Shown piece after piece: positions 12,597-25,203 of a stretch of 64,000 nucleotides of DNA (its first letter is position 1; each line of letters starts with the position of its first letter). Under the pieces are notes generated by a model, which was not told the origin of the DNA, did not search any database, and was given only the letters and a program-made list of their open reading frames with translations. The stretch spans positions 12,900,435 to 12,964,434 of the forward strand of contig NC_052671.1 in NCBI RefSeq assembly GCF_016802725.1, written 5' to 3'. Origin of the DNA: Solenopsis invicta (lineage: Eukaryota > Arthropoda > Insecta > Hymenoptera > Formicidae). The position numbers were made by a program, and so were the translations under genes.

Positions 12597-15500
12597 ACTT
12601 TAAATTTGAATATCCATTTAAAAAACTTTTATATCAGCATCAATTTTTTCACTATTGCCAACTTCCAACGTAATATATTTTACATTTTATAAACAAAGAT
12701 ATGCGGAAATTGGACGAGATTAAAATGTTCCGTTCCACGAAGACATAAAGAAGAATCATGTCGATTATTCGCAACAATCCAAACGAACACCTTTCGTTAC
12801 ATTTCAAGATTTCAGAGAGGAATTCCGTGCACGTAGATGCCGCGTACTGTACCAATAAAAGGGCCTAGCATACCTGAACGTGTTAGCGAAACGCTCGAAG
12901 TGTATGAATCGACCGCTCGCTTGCGGCACTGGAATTCTCTCCGCTGCGGGATGAGAAAAAGAAGCTGAGCGAAACGCGCGAAGAAGTTTCAACGTTTTGC
13001 TACTCGCGGCTTCAGCCAGCGAAACGACTTCAATTTTAAATAACACTTTAAATCGAATCTCCGTTAATGCGATTGAATACGCGTGCGCTTGGCGTGACTA
13101 GTAGCAATAATTTCAGGGATAAATAAGTTGTAATCAAAATGAGAATCACATTCCAGCGGATATAATTATTTGAAATTATCGCTATTTTCTATTCTACAAT
13201 ATTTTCCCATACACGCGGAAGGAGAGATCTCGGGCGTGTATTTAGATTTCTATTTTTTTACCAAAAGAAACTGGATCTGTAATAAATGCACTTTCGAAAT
13301 TCTTTATTTTTTTTTTTATATAATCAGTTATGACATGATAAAAAAGCGGAGCAGTAATTTCTTCTCTTTTATGTCAGGCTTACAGGTACATTTGATTAAC
13401 CGCAAATACAGGTTCGAAACACTTTTCGAAGAAGTCATTCAGTCTGCTCGGTCTCGAGAGAAATACTTGTCACGGAAGGGGTTTTTTTTTTACTCAAGAT
13501 TGAACGAGTTATTTCAACAAAGCGATTTAACTTCGTAAGCAAACGACAATATCATACTCTTTCAATTAGCAGATATCGCAGGAATAATTGGAAATGTAAA
13601 AACTCTTTGATTAACTTAATGTTATTAAAGACGAAATGAAGATCGAACTCGAGAGATGATAGGCAGTAAAAATGTTTTTATGACGAAGTTGTATCGTTTT
13701 TACACACGTCGAATGGTCGTTACATATTCATAAATGAAAATACGTTTAATTAATATAACGGAATCTTTCTCCTGATACCGTTTTATGTAACGTAAGAAAT
13801 AAAGCACACAAAAATACATTTTACGCATTTCTATTGAATTTAATTGGAAACAAAAATATTACGCGAAAGGATTCCTATAATACAAGAAAAAGGTATATTT
13901 CTAATAAAAGTTTCTACAAAATAAAATTTGTTTTAATTATTGGTACGCGAGATTAGTTTCCTTTAGGCTTATTTAATCTATAACACCTTTCCTGCCAAGG
14001 TTCAGTTTTTGTCAGACAAGATGCTTAAAAATTAAGATGCGGCGACTAATAGAAAAAAACGAAAGAAAAAAAACAAGAAAGTTTGATTCTTACAAGAAAC
14101 TTACCGAAACTATACCAGCAAATAGCAGTAAGTTGAAGATATCAATCGGTGCATGGTTAAAATAAAAGAGGACTAACTAAGGACTTTCCTTTACAAAAGA
14201 CAGATCAGGCATCTACACGTATTTCAGTGTTCTGCGATATTTTTATGTCGGGACGAAAGATAATCGCTTGAGAACAAGCTTGCTGTTTCCTCTCCGAATG
14301 AAATTCGGAAGAGGGTGCATCTCTTTTCGTTAAAATGAAACGGTCGAGAACAAGTTTTACACGTTCCGAAGCTGAGAAACGGACGATGCACGCGCGATAG
14401 GAAAAGGGTCAAAAAATACTAAAAGTTTGAACGTATCTGGTAGCAAAATAAAAGAAAATAACGTTGAAAGTTGATATTCCCGATACTGATATTGTTTCAA
14501 AAAGAATTCAAGTTCTTTTTTTTCAACAAAAAGTGTTCGTCTTTCTTTTTGAAAAATAATTGCAATGATAACGAATTTTAAGGAAAGAATAAATATTTAA
14601 CAATTGTCAATTAATTATGAAAAAGAATATTTTAATTTTACAAAATTTGCTTATTAATTCAACTCTTAAATATTAATTTCAGGCTTTTTTTTCAAATATT
14701 TACCATTTTCAATTTTCAGCAATGTTGTAAACTTTAATAATAATAAAATAATAATATTAATAATAATAATAAAAATTCTCGATATAAACGAATATCCTGA
14801 AACAAATCTCAATGAGATTACTCGTTAATAAAGCATTACTATATTTACAAATTTACATTTTCAGAGAAAGAATCCATTTTCCGAGAAAATATTACTATAT
14901 TTCATTTGAGCGAGGAATAAAGTGCTACTAAATTTCCTTTAATCACAGGTATTCCGCAAAGAACTAATTTACTTGAGATAGATTTACTAGGGTAGAGTTT
15001 CACTGTTTGCTTTAGTAACACTTTATTTTTCTCCGGGGAGACGTATTGATTTATGAGAGGCGCCATAAAAAGGAGCTTCAACTCGACTATTATAAATCGT
15101 GGGATTCAGTCGGAGCTAATTAATACCGACGTATAGATCCGAAAACACTAATTCGCTCTTAAATGCCGACGGTAAACGCCGCAGGACTCGCCGATACCAC
15201 TTCGATTAATCGCTAATTACGGCGATCATCTCCGCGAAAACGACTCGAGGTTCTGACATGGCTACGGCTTAATAACAGGAACCGCCCGTGGAATTTCAGA
15301 CGGTGGCTGACGGTGGTTATTAACTATCGAGGGGTTATCCGATCGACCCGATACATAGCGGCCAACTTCGATTCAACAACATTCTTATCCATCGATCAAA
15401 TTCTGCGCTTCGCGCAAACCGCGTTCCCATAAATCACCGGCCGAGATTTTCGCCGGCTCGCAACGAGTGCATCAAGGAAATGCTATCGATCTTGAGTTTA

Positions 15501-16194
15501 ATAAACTTGCGTAACAAGCTTTCATATATTTGTAAAGCATTATAAATGTCTCGGGCTTGAGTTTGATTAACTGATATGATTATAACTAGCCGAAGGACAA
15601 TTATTTTACGAAGGGCGTTAGAAAGTGGAATAATATTTTACATAAAAATGACAATACGAGTATGCATGAAAAATTTGGTACCCAGGAGATCGGAAAGAAA
15701 CGGAATGAGAAGGAACATTTAGAAAAAAAAACTAAAGCATGCATTTGAATAAAAAAAAAAAAAAAAAAACGTTTCCAGTTTTGTTTCGTTGAACCATCAT
15801 ATTTCATTTCCGGCAAAGAGACGAAGGCTCGGATAACAAACATACTGGAGAGTACACAGGACTATAGACTGAATCATTGATTGAAAGAAACGAGCATCCA
15901 CTCTTGATGATTTGTCCGGAAGCAATATCCTTCTCGTAACTTGCGTTTCAATCAACGTCAGTTTGTTTTACGCGAAATTGCAGCAGCAGGATCTTATTTC
16001 GAGTGGATTTCTTTAACTACTTGATTCCTACAGTTTTCAATTTCTTTGTAATCTTGTAATTTAAAAGTTTCTTATAAAAAACCGAGTAAGTCCATTTTAT
16101 TAAATCCGATTTATAGTATTAAATCATTCTCTCAGTGTGGCGTCACATCGTGAATAATTTCGTTTCGACAAATATCAAACTGAAAATGGGAAAT
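12597..16194. other. Mixed intron with GC-rich patches at 12840-13100 and 15000-15480
   Basis: AT-rich sequence with an AAT repeat (14736-14774) and an A18 run near 15752-15769. The two GC-rich patches have no convincing coding frame. Confidence 0.5.
14736..14774 (+). repeat. AAT-type triplet repeat
   Basis: Imperfect TAA/AAT trinucleotide run of about 39 bp. Confidence 0.8.
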
Positions 16195-16425
16195 ATAAAT
16201 ATAAAAGGGTCGTAAATATGAAATTTCCGCAAAAGAATCAAACAAGTCTAGGGTTTTCAAATCAATTAAAGCTTATAACTTTGTTCTTGTGTATCTATAA
16301 GAAAAAAAAAATTGAAATATTTACGCAATGAATGGTTTGAAGATAAGAAGTTTATTGTTTTTGAAAATTAATTAACTACTCGAACTTGTTCGGTTTTGCG
16401 GAAAACCCTGCAATTACATCATTAA
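16195..16425. repeat. Dispersed AT-rich repeat, copy 1
   Basis: Shared with 56678-56920: AATATGAAATTTCCGCAA, then TATCTATAAG, ATATTTACGCAATGAATGG, TTTGAAGATAAGAAG and GAACTTGTTCGG in the same order and spacing. No coding capacity, and the ends are uncertain. Confidence 0.55.
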
Positions 16426-19400
16426 GTGCGTTATAATACCTTGATATCGACAATAGACGTTAACAGACGAATGCTCCTTTTATCTCTCAATCTCCATGAA
16501 TGTCCTGATTATTTCACATTTATTACTTTAGAAACAATCGTTATATATAATTGTCTTCTTATGAATAGCGTTCCATTTTCAATTACCAATATACACCAGC
16601 GTTAATTATACGTTTACCGTGCTAAATTGAAGCGGAGCCCATTTTTCACGCCACCGCGGGGTCAATCGATTAAAGCGTGGCGCTAGCTTGTAAAAGGATA
16701 TAATTATGGCAGCAGAGCTGTACGGCGACGTCAGCAGTACCGCGAACGAGATGGAAGAAGGAGGATAAAGCACGCGCCAAAACACAGCGGGGGAGAAAAG
16801 AATGAGTCGCGGTAACAAGTGTCATCGCGAACGAGAAATAAGGCACGCTCTTTCTTCGGCGCACAGGATTATTGGCTCGAGAGATTTCAGAAGAGGAACT
16901 ACTATGCAGATGGATGTAACCGCGGAGCCTCCCTCGGATTCCACCGCCGTGGCATTCATCCCAATTCCCTTGGCGCCTTCAATTACTCTATTATGTTTTC
17001 AAGTTGTCGCCAAAAATCACGGGTGACGTGCTCGAATACAAAAAGTTACGGCACGACTCTAGCCGGAATAGTAGCACTCCCCTGAGCTCCTCGAGAATTC
17101 AATGAACGAGCGATCGTGACACGGGGAAGGGGAAAGAAGAGGGAGCAAGAATAATCGGAGCAATAATACCAATGTTGATAAATTTTTTTCGACAGATTTA
17201 TGGAAATTGGTTCGTTTTTGAGAAGACAGCTCGGTATATAAATGGACGAGATAAGTAGGAGAGATGAGAATTCACATTGCTTGGTGAAAACTTGGAAATG
17301 AGCTGAAGATGTAAAGCTTGAATGGGACGCTAGACAGCATAAATTATATGGAAAAAATTATCGGTTTCACTCCGATCATTTTTCTGACAAATTTTTTATT
17401 CTCAACATCGATTTTATGTAAAAAAATTCTTGGAATACCTATATAATTCTGTTATTGCCTTTCTTAATCGTAATTATATTTTTAAGAAAATATCTTTATA
17501 TAATTTATTAGTCAGACAATAAAAAATTTTTCCTTTCTGTGTTTATAAACTAATTTTATAAAAAAAAAACGAGCTGAAAAGAGAAATAGTGCGTTCAAGC
17601 TGAAAATATTTAACAAAGAAACATCTATACACCCTGTAAAACTTTTAATTTGGCGTATTATTTTTGTTTATACAATATAAAAGTTCTGATATTCTTCATA
17701 GATATTAACTTTTATATTTAGTCGATACATCTTCATACAATAGTATGAACTTTGACGTTTATTAAATTCTATCAATTGTTATCGATATATTGATTGATTG
17801 ACGGATTGGTCAGTTGCGATCGCATTCCGCGTGCCGAAAAAAAAAAATACATAAAAGATTCATACTTCTTTTGCTATCTATCGAAATTCTATGACAGATC
17901 CATTGAATTCCATTTACAAGGAAAATTTTACAAGCCATAAAAAAATGCATGAAAACAGAGTAGTTTAGCCCGAACATATATCTTTTAATCCTGGATCGAG
18001 CCGGGACCGAAACCGATAACCGTCCCACAACTCTTTCTTCAATTGAATAAACCATAAACGGTACCAAAATTTTATAAAATTTTTGACACCAGAATCATAA
18101 TCAGACTATAAAATTATTTTTGATTTACGATTCTTTTCGGTTCTCTTTCTATTTCTTAATTTATTTATCCATGCTTGTTTTATGTATTAAGCGATAAACA
18201 TAAAGGAACGCAATAATACTGATAGCGCTCGTTAGTTCCACAAGTATAAAAAAATAGAAGAAAACGAATGTTTAAGCTTTAATTCTGATAATCAATATCA
18301 GCATCAATATATACATTAAAAAAAAATGTAAAATATAAAAAGATTAGTTTTATTTCGAATATTTTTATATTTTTATTGTTTTAACCTACATTTGTTCTTT
18401 TAGTTTTAATTAAAATTTTTTATTTTTTTTTTATATATAGAATATAAATATGATAGCAGATAAAAAATTATATTGCATGACGAAAAATATAGAAAAGAAT
18501 AATTGAAAAACCGCAATGAAAAAAATTTATTATATAATTTAAAGGTTCTAGGTTTTTTTTTATTGGCTAAGAAATTGAAACCGAAACTGAAACATCCACT
18601 TTTTTTATTAAACTATTACCGTAACCAAAATATTTTTTTGTCCCGGGTTTCTACTGTTAATCAATTATAAGATTGTTTCAGTGAACACAAATATTTTTTT
18701 TCACGACGAACAATTGTTACGAATTTGAATTAAGTTACTTTTACTTGTGTGAAAAGTTGTGTACAAACATTTTACCTTTTTATTTCCGGGTTGTCGAACT
18801 CTCTCTTTTCATGAACGTGATTCGACGATACTGTCACGAGAACTCGACAAAAGTTGAAGCTGCGAAGTTTGAAAATTTTCAAATCACAAGCTACCGCACT
18901 TCCCTTGTCGCATTGGGTTGACAACGTTATACGCGAGGCGGTTCGGGAACGACGAGAGAAGTCGAGGACCGTCGTCCGATAACGAAGACGACCCCCTCGA
19001 GACGTCTTCCTTCCTCCGGCCGGATGAATAAACTCGAGACTAATTACCGCGATAAGTACGGAAGGAGCCCCGGCACGCTCCATCGTGCGTTCCACGACGC
19101 AGCTACGTAATATTAACGAGTGGTGGCCGCGCGCCACAGAGCCCGATGCTTCAATCGCAGGAATGCCTGAAATATCTGCTCGCAGTTACCGGCGAGATAA
19201 TATGTATTTGCGTCGCACTTGTACGTCGGCTGGGCGGGACGCAAACGTTTATTACTCTGCAGCAATGCGTAATTAAAGTAGAATAGATGGCATTTGAGCA
19301 ATTCCGACTCCGACATTGGCGAGATAAATATCGCCCTATCTCTTTCTCTCCTCGATGAGAGAACGCTGCGATTTATACGAGCAGTCGTTGCATATTAACC

Positions 19401-19910
19401 ATATTGCGTGTGGACGTATGTTTACTTATTATAGACGCTTCTCCGGATAACTATTAATTATTGCATATAAGCAGACCTGTGTTTGAATACGTGATATTAA
19501 GTTTCTATTTGCGCGAGAAATTATTAACTGAAATCAATCATTTTAAAGGACAAATAAGCTATATCTCCATCTTCGTTTGGGAATTTATAGGAAACTTAGT
19601 AGTATAGACTTTTTTAATTTAGTCTTATTGAAATTTTTTTTACACGTGTCTCACGTTACACATATCTCGTAAATTTAAAAAATAATTATACGAGTGTCAT
19701 TTTTACTAAAAGCTCATTTAATATATCCCACATAAATCATACGCGTTTTAAAGATGCATGGATCTTATTTCCAAACATTACCAAAAATATAAAAATTTTA
19801 TATAGAATATTCTAGTATTATGTTTGAGTACTTGTGTAAAATTTGAGCACTATTCGTATATTGGTTTAAAAGCTATTTAATTTTTTGTTTGCTCTTGAGG
19901 TTTATGTATA
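16426..19910. other. Mixed intron with GC-rich patches at 16610-17150 and 18790-19400
   Basis: No gene. The AT-rich part 17330-18780 carries GGGACCGAAACCGATAACCG (18000) and GAAACCGAAACTGAAAC (18577), similar to accumulations of ACCGAAAC in other insect repeats, but too short to class. Confidence 0.5.
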
Positions 19911-20130
19911 CTGAGGGAAAAATTCTTAAATTTTAATAAATATTTATTCGAATAGTACTAATAGAATATTTACTAATTAGATACATTTATTAATATTTAT
20001 TTAGTTCAAGAACTATTAATTTAAGTTTTAATTAATTTTTTCTTATATAAATATTGAAATACTTTTAATTAAATATTGTACTAGTACTATTCAAATAAAT
20101 ATTTATTAAAATTTAGGTTTATTCTCACAA
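19911..20130. mobile_element. TIR hairpin MITE, family A
   Basis: It starts CTGAGGGAAAAATTCTTAAA after TATA and ends in AATTTAGGTTTATTCTCACA. Left TTTTAATAAATATTTATTCG plus AATAGTACTAAT is mirrored by right TAGTACTATTCAAATAAATA plus TTTATTAAAATTT. It is about 220 bp, like the copies at 4240 and 7484. Non-coding. Confidence 0.7.
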
Positions 20131-20956
20131 TAAGTGTTTCACAAATCACGTTTTGTAATGCTTATTTGCAAATTTTATAGAAAAGTAGCATTACCAACAA
20201 AATCAAAATTTTTACATATAATAAAACTAATAAATATTGGTGCAAAAATTTATTTAAATCTACTAACCCGTTTAAAAGTTATTTATTTAAAACTGCAATA
20301 AAATACAATAATTTTTGCTGCAAAACCCATTACAAATCCAGTTTTTCATTGTTCTTTTCTTTACCGCTAGTTTCAAGGTCAAAATTCAAATATTTTTAAG
20401 CAAAATTTTTTATTGTTGATTAGGAAAGAAAAGAATAAACCTTGAAGAGAAGCCTTCAGTTTGTAAATTTCAATAACTTCGTATTGTATAGCCGAAACAT
20501 CCTTAAATCAAATATCTCTGAAACGTACTCTGTCGCGTGTAAGACCTTGTATAAACGCAAATTTAAGAGTGTAGACTACATTATCCTTGTAACAGTATTT
20601 TCTCAGTACGCCTGAAAAATATCATAAGTGAATAATATGTAATACTGACCTTCTTTACATCTTCGTCTTAAGAAAACGGTGAAAATGTATATTTGAACGG
20701 TATTATTAATTCCGCACGCAACGCAAATTAAATGATAATGAAGGATATTTCTCGTTCAGCGAAATAATTGCGGCCGCGTTGAACTTCAATCGCAAATTAT
20801 GGCGTTTTAATGACAATAATATCGGCATTAACGGCGCGACTAAAAGGGACGGGAGGAAACAAAATCGCGGGCGCGTGTGCGAGCGAGCGAGAGGCAGGGG
20901 AAATATAAAGGAAATGGTAGTCGTAAAATAATGGCGCGCCTCTCTGTTGTCGTTCG
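20131..20956. other. Intron just upstream of the netrin exon
   Basis: AT-rich to about 20690, then rising GC content towards the exon. Nothing gene-like. Confidence 0.5.
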
Positions 20957-20987
20957 CTGACTGAAATTACCGTGTTACCTGTTTCAG
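20957..20987 (+). other. 3' splice site of the netrin exon (branch point and acceptor)
   Basis: A CTGAC branch-point-like pentamer at 20957-20961 puts its A 27 bases before the acceptor. A weak pyrimidine stretch follows and ends in CTGTTTCAG, with AG at 20986-20987. Netrin homology starts with the split valine codon directly after this AG, which fixes the exon start. Confidence 0.85.
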
Positions 20988-21176
20988 TGTGCAACTGCAA
21001 CCTCCACGCGAGAAAGTGCAGATTCAACATGGAGCTGTACAAGCTGTCGGGCCGTGTCAGCGGAGGCGTTTGTCTGCAGTGCCGGCATTTTACGGCAGGA
21101 AGGCACTGTCATTACTGCCGCGAAGGTTACTACAGGGACCCGGCGAGACCGATCACGCATCGCAAGGCCTGCAAAC
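20988..21176 (+). CDS. Net: Netrin, internal exon encoding laminin-type EGF module LE2 (V-2)
   Basis: Netrins are secreted laminin-related guidance cues that act on DCC/Frazzled and UNC5 receptors. The exon gives 62 full codons plus two split ones. It opens with CNCNLHARKC, continues with RFNMELYKLSGR and SGGVC, then CRH, TAGRHCHYC and REGYYRD, and closes with PITHRKACK. This matches the second EGF-like module of animal netrins almost residue for residue. All eight module cysteines are present (residues 2, 4, 11, 29, 32, 41, 44 and 62 of the exon product), so it is one complete module. The first codon is completed by TG after a phase-1 intron and the last base C starts a codon that continues after another phase-1 intron. 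The exon is therefore symmetric (1-1) and a multiple of three. In netrin-1 the LE1-LE2 region is known to carry the basic receptor- and sulfate-binding surface. Which netrin paralogue (A-like or B-like) this is cannot be told from one exon. The rest of the gene lies outside the window. Confidence 0.96.
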
Positions 21177-21182
21177 GTAAGT
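21177..21182 (+). other. 5' splice site of the netrin exon
   Basis: The donor reads AAAC followed by GTAAGT, a near-consensus U1 site. It comes one base after the lysine codon that follows the eighth cysteine. Reading on past it loses all netrin similarity, which confirms the exon boundary. Confidence 0.9.
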
Positions 21183-21660
21183 ACCCCCGCGGCCCGGCAA
21201 TTACATGTAAATCCAACAAAGACACCTCAGCGACGCGCCGGGCAATTACGCCTGCGCTGCGAGTCGAGTAACCCCGCGCGATTACCCGTGCCACGCTTAA
21301 TTACGGAAGTGCCACGGCGCACTTGGCATCGTCTCGCACGCGGGATTAGTAAGCGATGATAATGGCGTGTAGGATTTCTAATTCTTCACGCGTTTCTCAA
21401 TGTACACGCGCGCTGGAGCGCTAATAACGCGGAGCGCCGGGCTAATTAGACGATCCTGCGGGTCATCGGAGCTTTCTCTCTATAATTCGATTCGCTTTCG
21501 ATTTGAAAGCACGATTCCCGCCAAAGAAGATGATAGAGAATACTTGGGAATCTCTCGCGCACGCGCGCGAGACGAAGAGCGCAGCCGAGAGTTCTGCAAC
21601 ATAATACGTCCCGATCGCTCTAAATACCTCAGCAATATTTCGTATTTTTATTTTATATAA
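21183..21660. other. GC-rich sequence just downstream of the netrin exon
   Basis: CpG-rich intron start with repeated GCAATTACG, GCTAATTAG and TAATTACGG-type motifs: 21197, 21241, 21298 and 21441. TAATTA is a homeodomain core, but the spacing is irregular and the motif is also common in the other islands. Confidence 0.45.
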
Positions 21661-24600
21661 GCAATACTTAAGTATAACGAAAGATTATATAAATGTGAAA
21701 TAATATAGGAAAAGTTCAATAGGTTTTATCTCTTGTTCAGAGATGCCATATTGCCTTCTTCTCTTCTACATGTAAAGTAATATGGTCCAATCGGAAATGA
21801 TAATGGAATCGATGTCGATTCGATTTGATGATTTCAATATTGAATTGACATTGATTTCATTAGTATTTCTGGCTGGGGAATGACAGTCCCTTGAATTCTT
21901 ATACTCACGGTAAAAAGTAGCTTCCTTTGCGCATACATAATAATTGTCAGACTTGCAATTATCCGATATTTTAATATTTTATTATCAGTGGAATGGAAAT
22001 TTCTGATTTATAATAATACAATACGGAATTTGGACATCCAAGCGACTCGTCCATATTATTTTAGTTTTTTATTAGTACAATAAAAAAAATCGAGTTTATC
22101 GGTGTATAGTTACTTTCGCCTGATAATTTATGTTTGCTTCAACTTGCAGGTGGGTAGAATACAGTGTATTCAATACACTCTGTAAAATCCCACCTTTTCA
22201 AAATTTTACATTTAATTATGGAATATATCATGGAATTCAATCATTTTGAATGAAACTATCGTGTCTCTTAAATAGCATTATTCGTATATTTTTGAATACG
22301 TAATTCGACTCCATCTAGTGTGTACGTTGACATAACAGTATACCTATACAGGGTGATCTATTATAATCTTTCTACGCGATTATATCCTCAACTATTCGTT
22401 TCTAGAGAGAGATTTTTTTTCTACGTAAAAATATTTCTGACATTTCAACTTTTGATTAAATCAGTGTCATTTTTAGTTATGCGTACAGTTTAAAATAAAA
22501 TATCCTCTATATTTAAATCGCATATTAATTAACGCATTCGGAAATTGCCATTATTACTTGAAAACAAAAAGTAATACATATACAAGTATATTTATTGTTT
22601 ATTGCTGCATTTTTTAATCAATTTTTCCAAATGGTAATTATATACAATCTTTTCGCTTATTGCCGCTTATTCAAAAACATGATACGCAAATCTGATCGAG
22701 TCGCTTATCATGAATAAGCGACTGATCGAAGCGGTGAAGGAAGAAAACTGAGAAACGACCACGGCGACTCCTCCGATCTCCGATCGCGTCAGCGCATCTT
22801 CTCTTCAGTCCGCGCGACGCTATCGGGAGAGACCTGGACGCCATTACCATTCGTCTCAGTCCCTCTGTGGTACTGTTACAAAGTGGTTACCAGCTGAGCA
22901 ACCCCCTAATCTCGGCGCATTCAATTTATGTACGTTTGTCTAGGCTCATGGACCGCCGCGGGGATAACGATCTCCCGGTGTGAGAAAGCGCGCGCGCGCG
23001 CACGCGTCGATGCATCGTGAATGCACGCGGTCTACGTGAACGAGCGTCCGCATAGCGCATGTTGTCGTCCGTAACTGTACGGCGAACGAGCCGTTGTCCG
23101 ACGTCGATTTACCACGACATAAGGATATCGCGCGATAGGTGCGTTATGCCGTGATAAGGTAGAAATTGGTCGAAAATACGGTCGCGAAAGTCGGAGCTTG
23201 AAAAGGCGCGATAAACCTGACGTTGCACAATGTTCTTTCTTTTTTTTTTTTTTTTTTAATTCAATAGGGGAAAATAGGTGGTTGTTGAATAGGAAGTGAG
23301 TTATTGGATGTCGCGATATCTTCTCTAGTGTGCGTTACATTTTAGTGAAGGCAGTAAAAACTAAATCTTTGCTTACAATTAGACTAAATAATACGGCGAC
23401 TAAAGGTTTGTGCTTATTACATTGTTGCAGGAACGAAAGTTCGAGTTTAGAAACAGTTAAAAGTTTTACAGATGCATATTCTTTACGTACTTTTTAGATA
23501 TTAATTTTGTAACTTTAATCTACCCAGTCAACATAATTTGTAATTGTAATACTGTATAATTTGGGAATAATATTTTATATAACAAATATTTCGTGATATT
23601 TACATTATAATTACTTGTATTTATTGTTCTCTTTTATGTAAGATAAATGTGATAATGCTACATATTATTTACATAACGCGTATGTGACGCTTCAATATGT
23701 AAAATTTAAACATTGGAAATATATAGACGTTATTCAAAAAAGTAGTTAGTAATTATAATGAGGTGATGTAAATGTACGATCGTTATTATACGAAAAAGAG
23801 CGAAATTATAATTTAACTACAACATTGCTGCAACTTGCACGTTATATAAAATATGATACTAATAACTACATGTTACATAGTGAACACATGTTTCGACTAG
23901 ATAGCTTGTAGGCCTTGAATGTCGCTTTCAAATGATATAATTAAATAAATTTCGTGACGAAATGTGCTTGTAGCTAATACATAAAATTATACTACGTATA
24001 TAAGGATAGGGATTATTAGCTATTTCGCAACTGAAGTGGTTTAGCAGCAAATCAGTTTTAATTGCTGAAGGAGTAACAATATAAAGGGATTTCAGTTCTA
24101 ATACACAGTTTTCTAACATCTTCTTACAATCAAGATGCTAAACCATAGTAAACCCGTGCCGTCAGGTCAAAACGAAAATAAAGATCATTTTTAAGATACA
24201 TAAAACATTTTTGTTAGAGTTATTATGATATAAATTAGAGATTTATAAGTATACCTTGTGCAGTGTAAATAATCGTATTTACTATCCCACTCTGTATACA
24301 ACAACTTTAATATTTTCTCGTTTTAATTTTCTATTTCAATTTCTGTTCATTCCGCTTATCTGAAGAATTTCTAGCTAAGGCATAATGAGTACCAATCCTA
24401 TGCCAATAAATTTCTGTTATAAATAATTGTGTCACATAAATATCTTCTTAAGTTATTTAAAAAAAAAAATAAAAAAAAAATAATCCAATAACTCCTTTTC
24501 TTCTACCATAATGAGAGTTATTATCGTTTTGCTACGTCCTCTTTTAACGCAACCTTCGCGCAGCAGACATTAGAGACGGACCGGACCGTCTCTCATGGAC

Positions 24601-25072
24601 CACCCATCGTGCGTGTCGTTCGAGTGCACGAGAATTTACGCAACGCGTCCTTACGACCGCAAGAATTTTCGCGAGATTCTACCGTAGGTACCGTAGGTAC
24701 TTGACGGACGAGTTTCGCGCGATTAACTATGTATGTCACTGGACAACTCGCGTACTCAAACGAGGACTGTGTGTTGCGTTGAGCTGCGAGGTTAATTAAC
24801 TCTTTACGGTCTGGAACATTTTTTTACGTTATCTGGCATTCATGCTCGCAGTGAAGACCAGTTGTAAAAGAGACATATGTCGGCATAAACGTACAAAAAA
24901 AATTTTACTCGAGAGGTATGTCATTCAAAGGCGCCATATATAATTCCATTTGTCAACAAGTGCTATGAAACATTTTGTGTTCCGAGCGTACATCAACAGA
25001 AATATTATTTTTAAAATAATTATATTTTAGCATGAACCGTTTAATCGATTTCTAATCACGTTTCATTGCTAC
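21661..25072. other. Intron with CpG-rich islands at 22690-23225 and 24540-24800
   Basis: Mostly AT-rich, with T runs near 23240. The first island has a CG/CA alternating stretch at about 22987-23006. A CAGGGTG at 22349 and a CACTCTGTATA at 24289 could be MITE ends in inverted orientation about 1.9 kb apart, but their arms barely match. No gene seen. Confidence 0.45.
22148..22195. repeat. 48-bp imperfect palindrome
   Basis: AGGTGGGTAGAATACAGTGT on the left answers ACTCTGTAAAATCCCACCT on the right, with ATTCAATAC in the middle. It is self-complementary at both ends and at the centre. About 150 bp further on, at 22349, stands a CAGGGTG motif typical of insect MITE ends, so this may be debris of one. 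Confidence 0.5.
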
Positions 25073-25203
25073 GCTGATAAAAAAGTTATTTGATTTAAAC
25101 AAATAAATATTATCCATTTGTAGTAAATATTACTAGTTTAATATAAAAGTTATTTGATATAAATGGTACTAATAACATATTTATTTAAGAAATTTTTGCT
25201 GTC
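25073..25203. mobile_element. Internally deleted relative of the 31189-31391 MITE
   Basis: The right half AATGGTACTAATAACATATTT followed by ATTTAAGAAATTTTTGCTGT matches the right end of the element at 31189-31391. The left end, CGCTGATAAAAAAGTT, comes after a TA. It is shorter by about 70 bp and its ends are worn. Confidence 0.45.

Larger units (their letters stand above)
1..20987 (+). other. Upstream netrin intron (at least 20.9 kb, left end outside window)
   Basis: No frame in this stretch shows netrin LE1 or laminin N-terminal motifs, or any other recognisable protein. It is AT-rich DNA with CpG-rich islands, at least eleven inverted-repeat elements and one strong G-quadruplex motif, listed separately. 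Intron status follows from the acceptor at 20986-20987. A short unrecognised exon, or a nested gene, cannot be excluded. Confidence 0.7.

Noticed and set aside
12920..12950. GGCACTGGAATTCTC-like word reminiscent of an insect microRNA
   Set aside because: The match is partial and the flanks do not form a precursor hairpin.
22349..24300. CAGGGTG and CACTCTGTATA taken as ends of one 1.9-kb element
   Set aside because: The motifs are in inverted orientation but the arms do not match beyond a few bases, so they may be unrelated.
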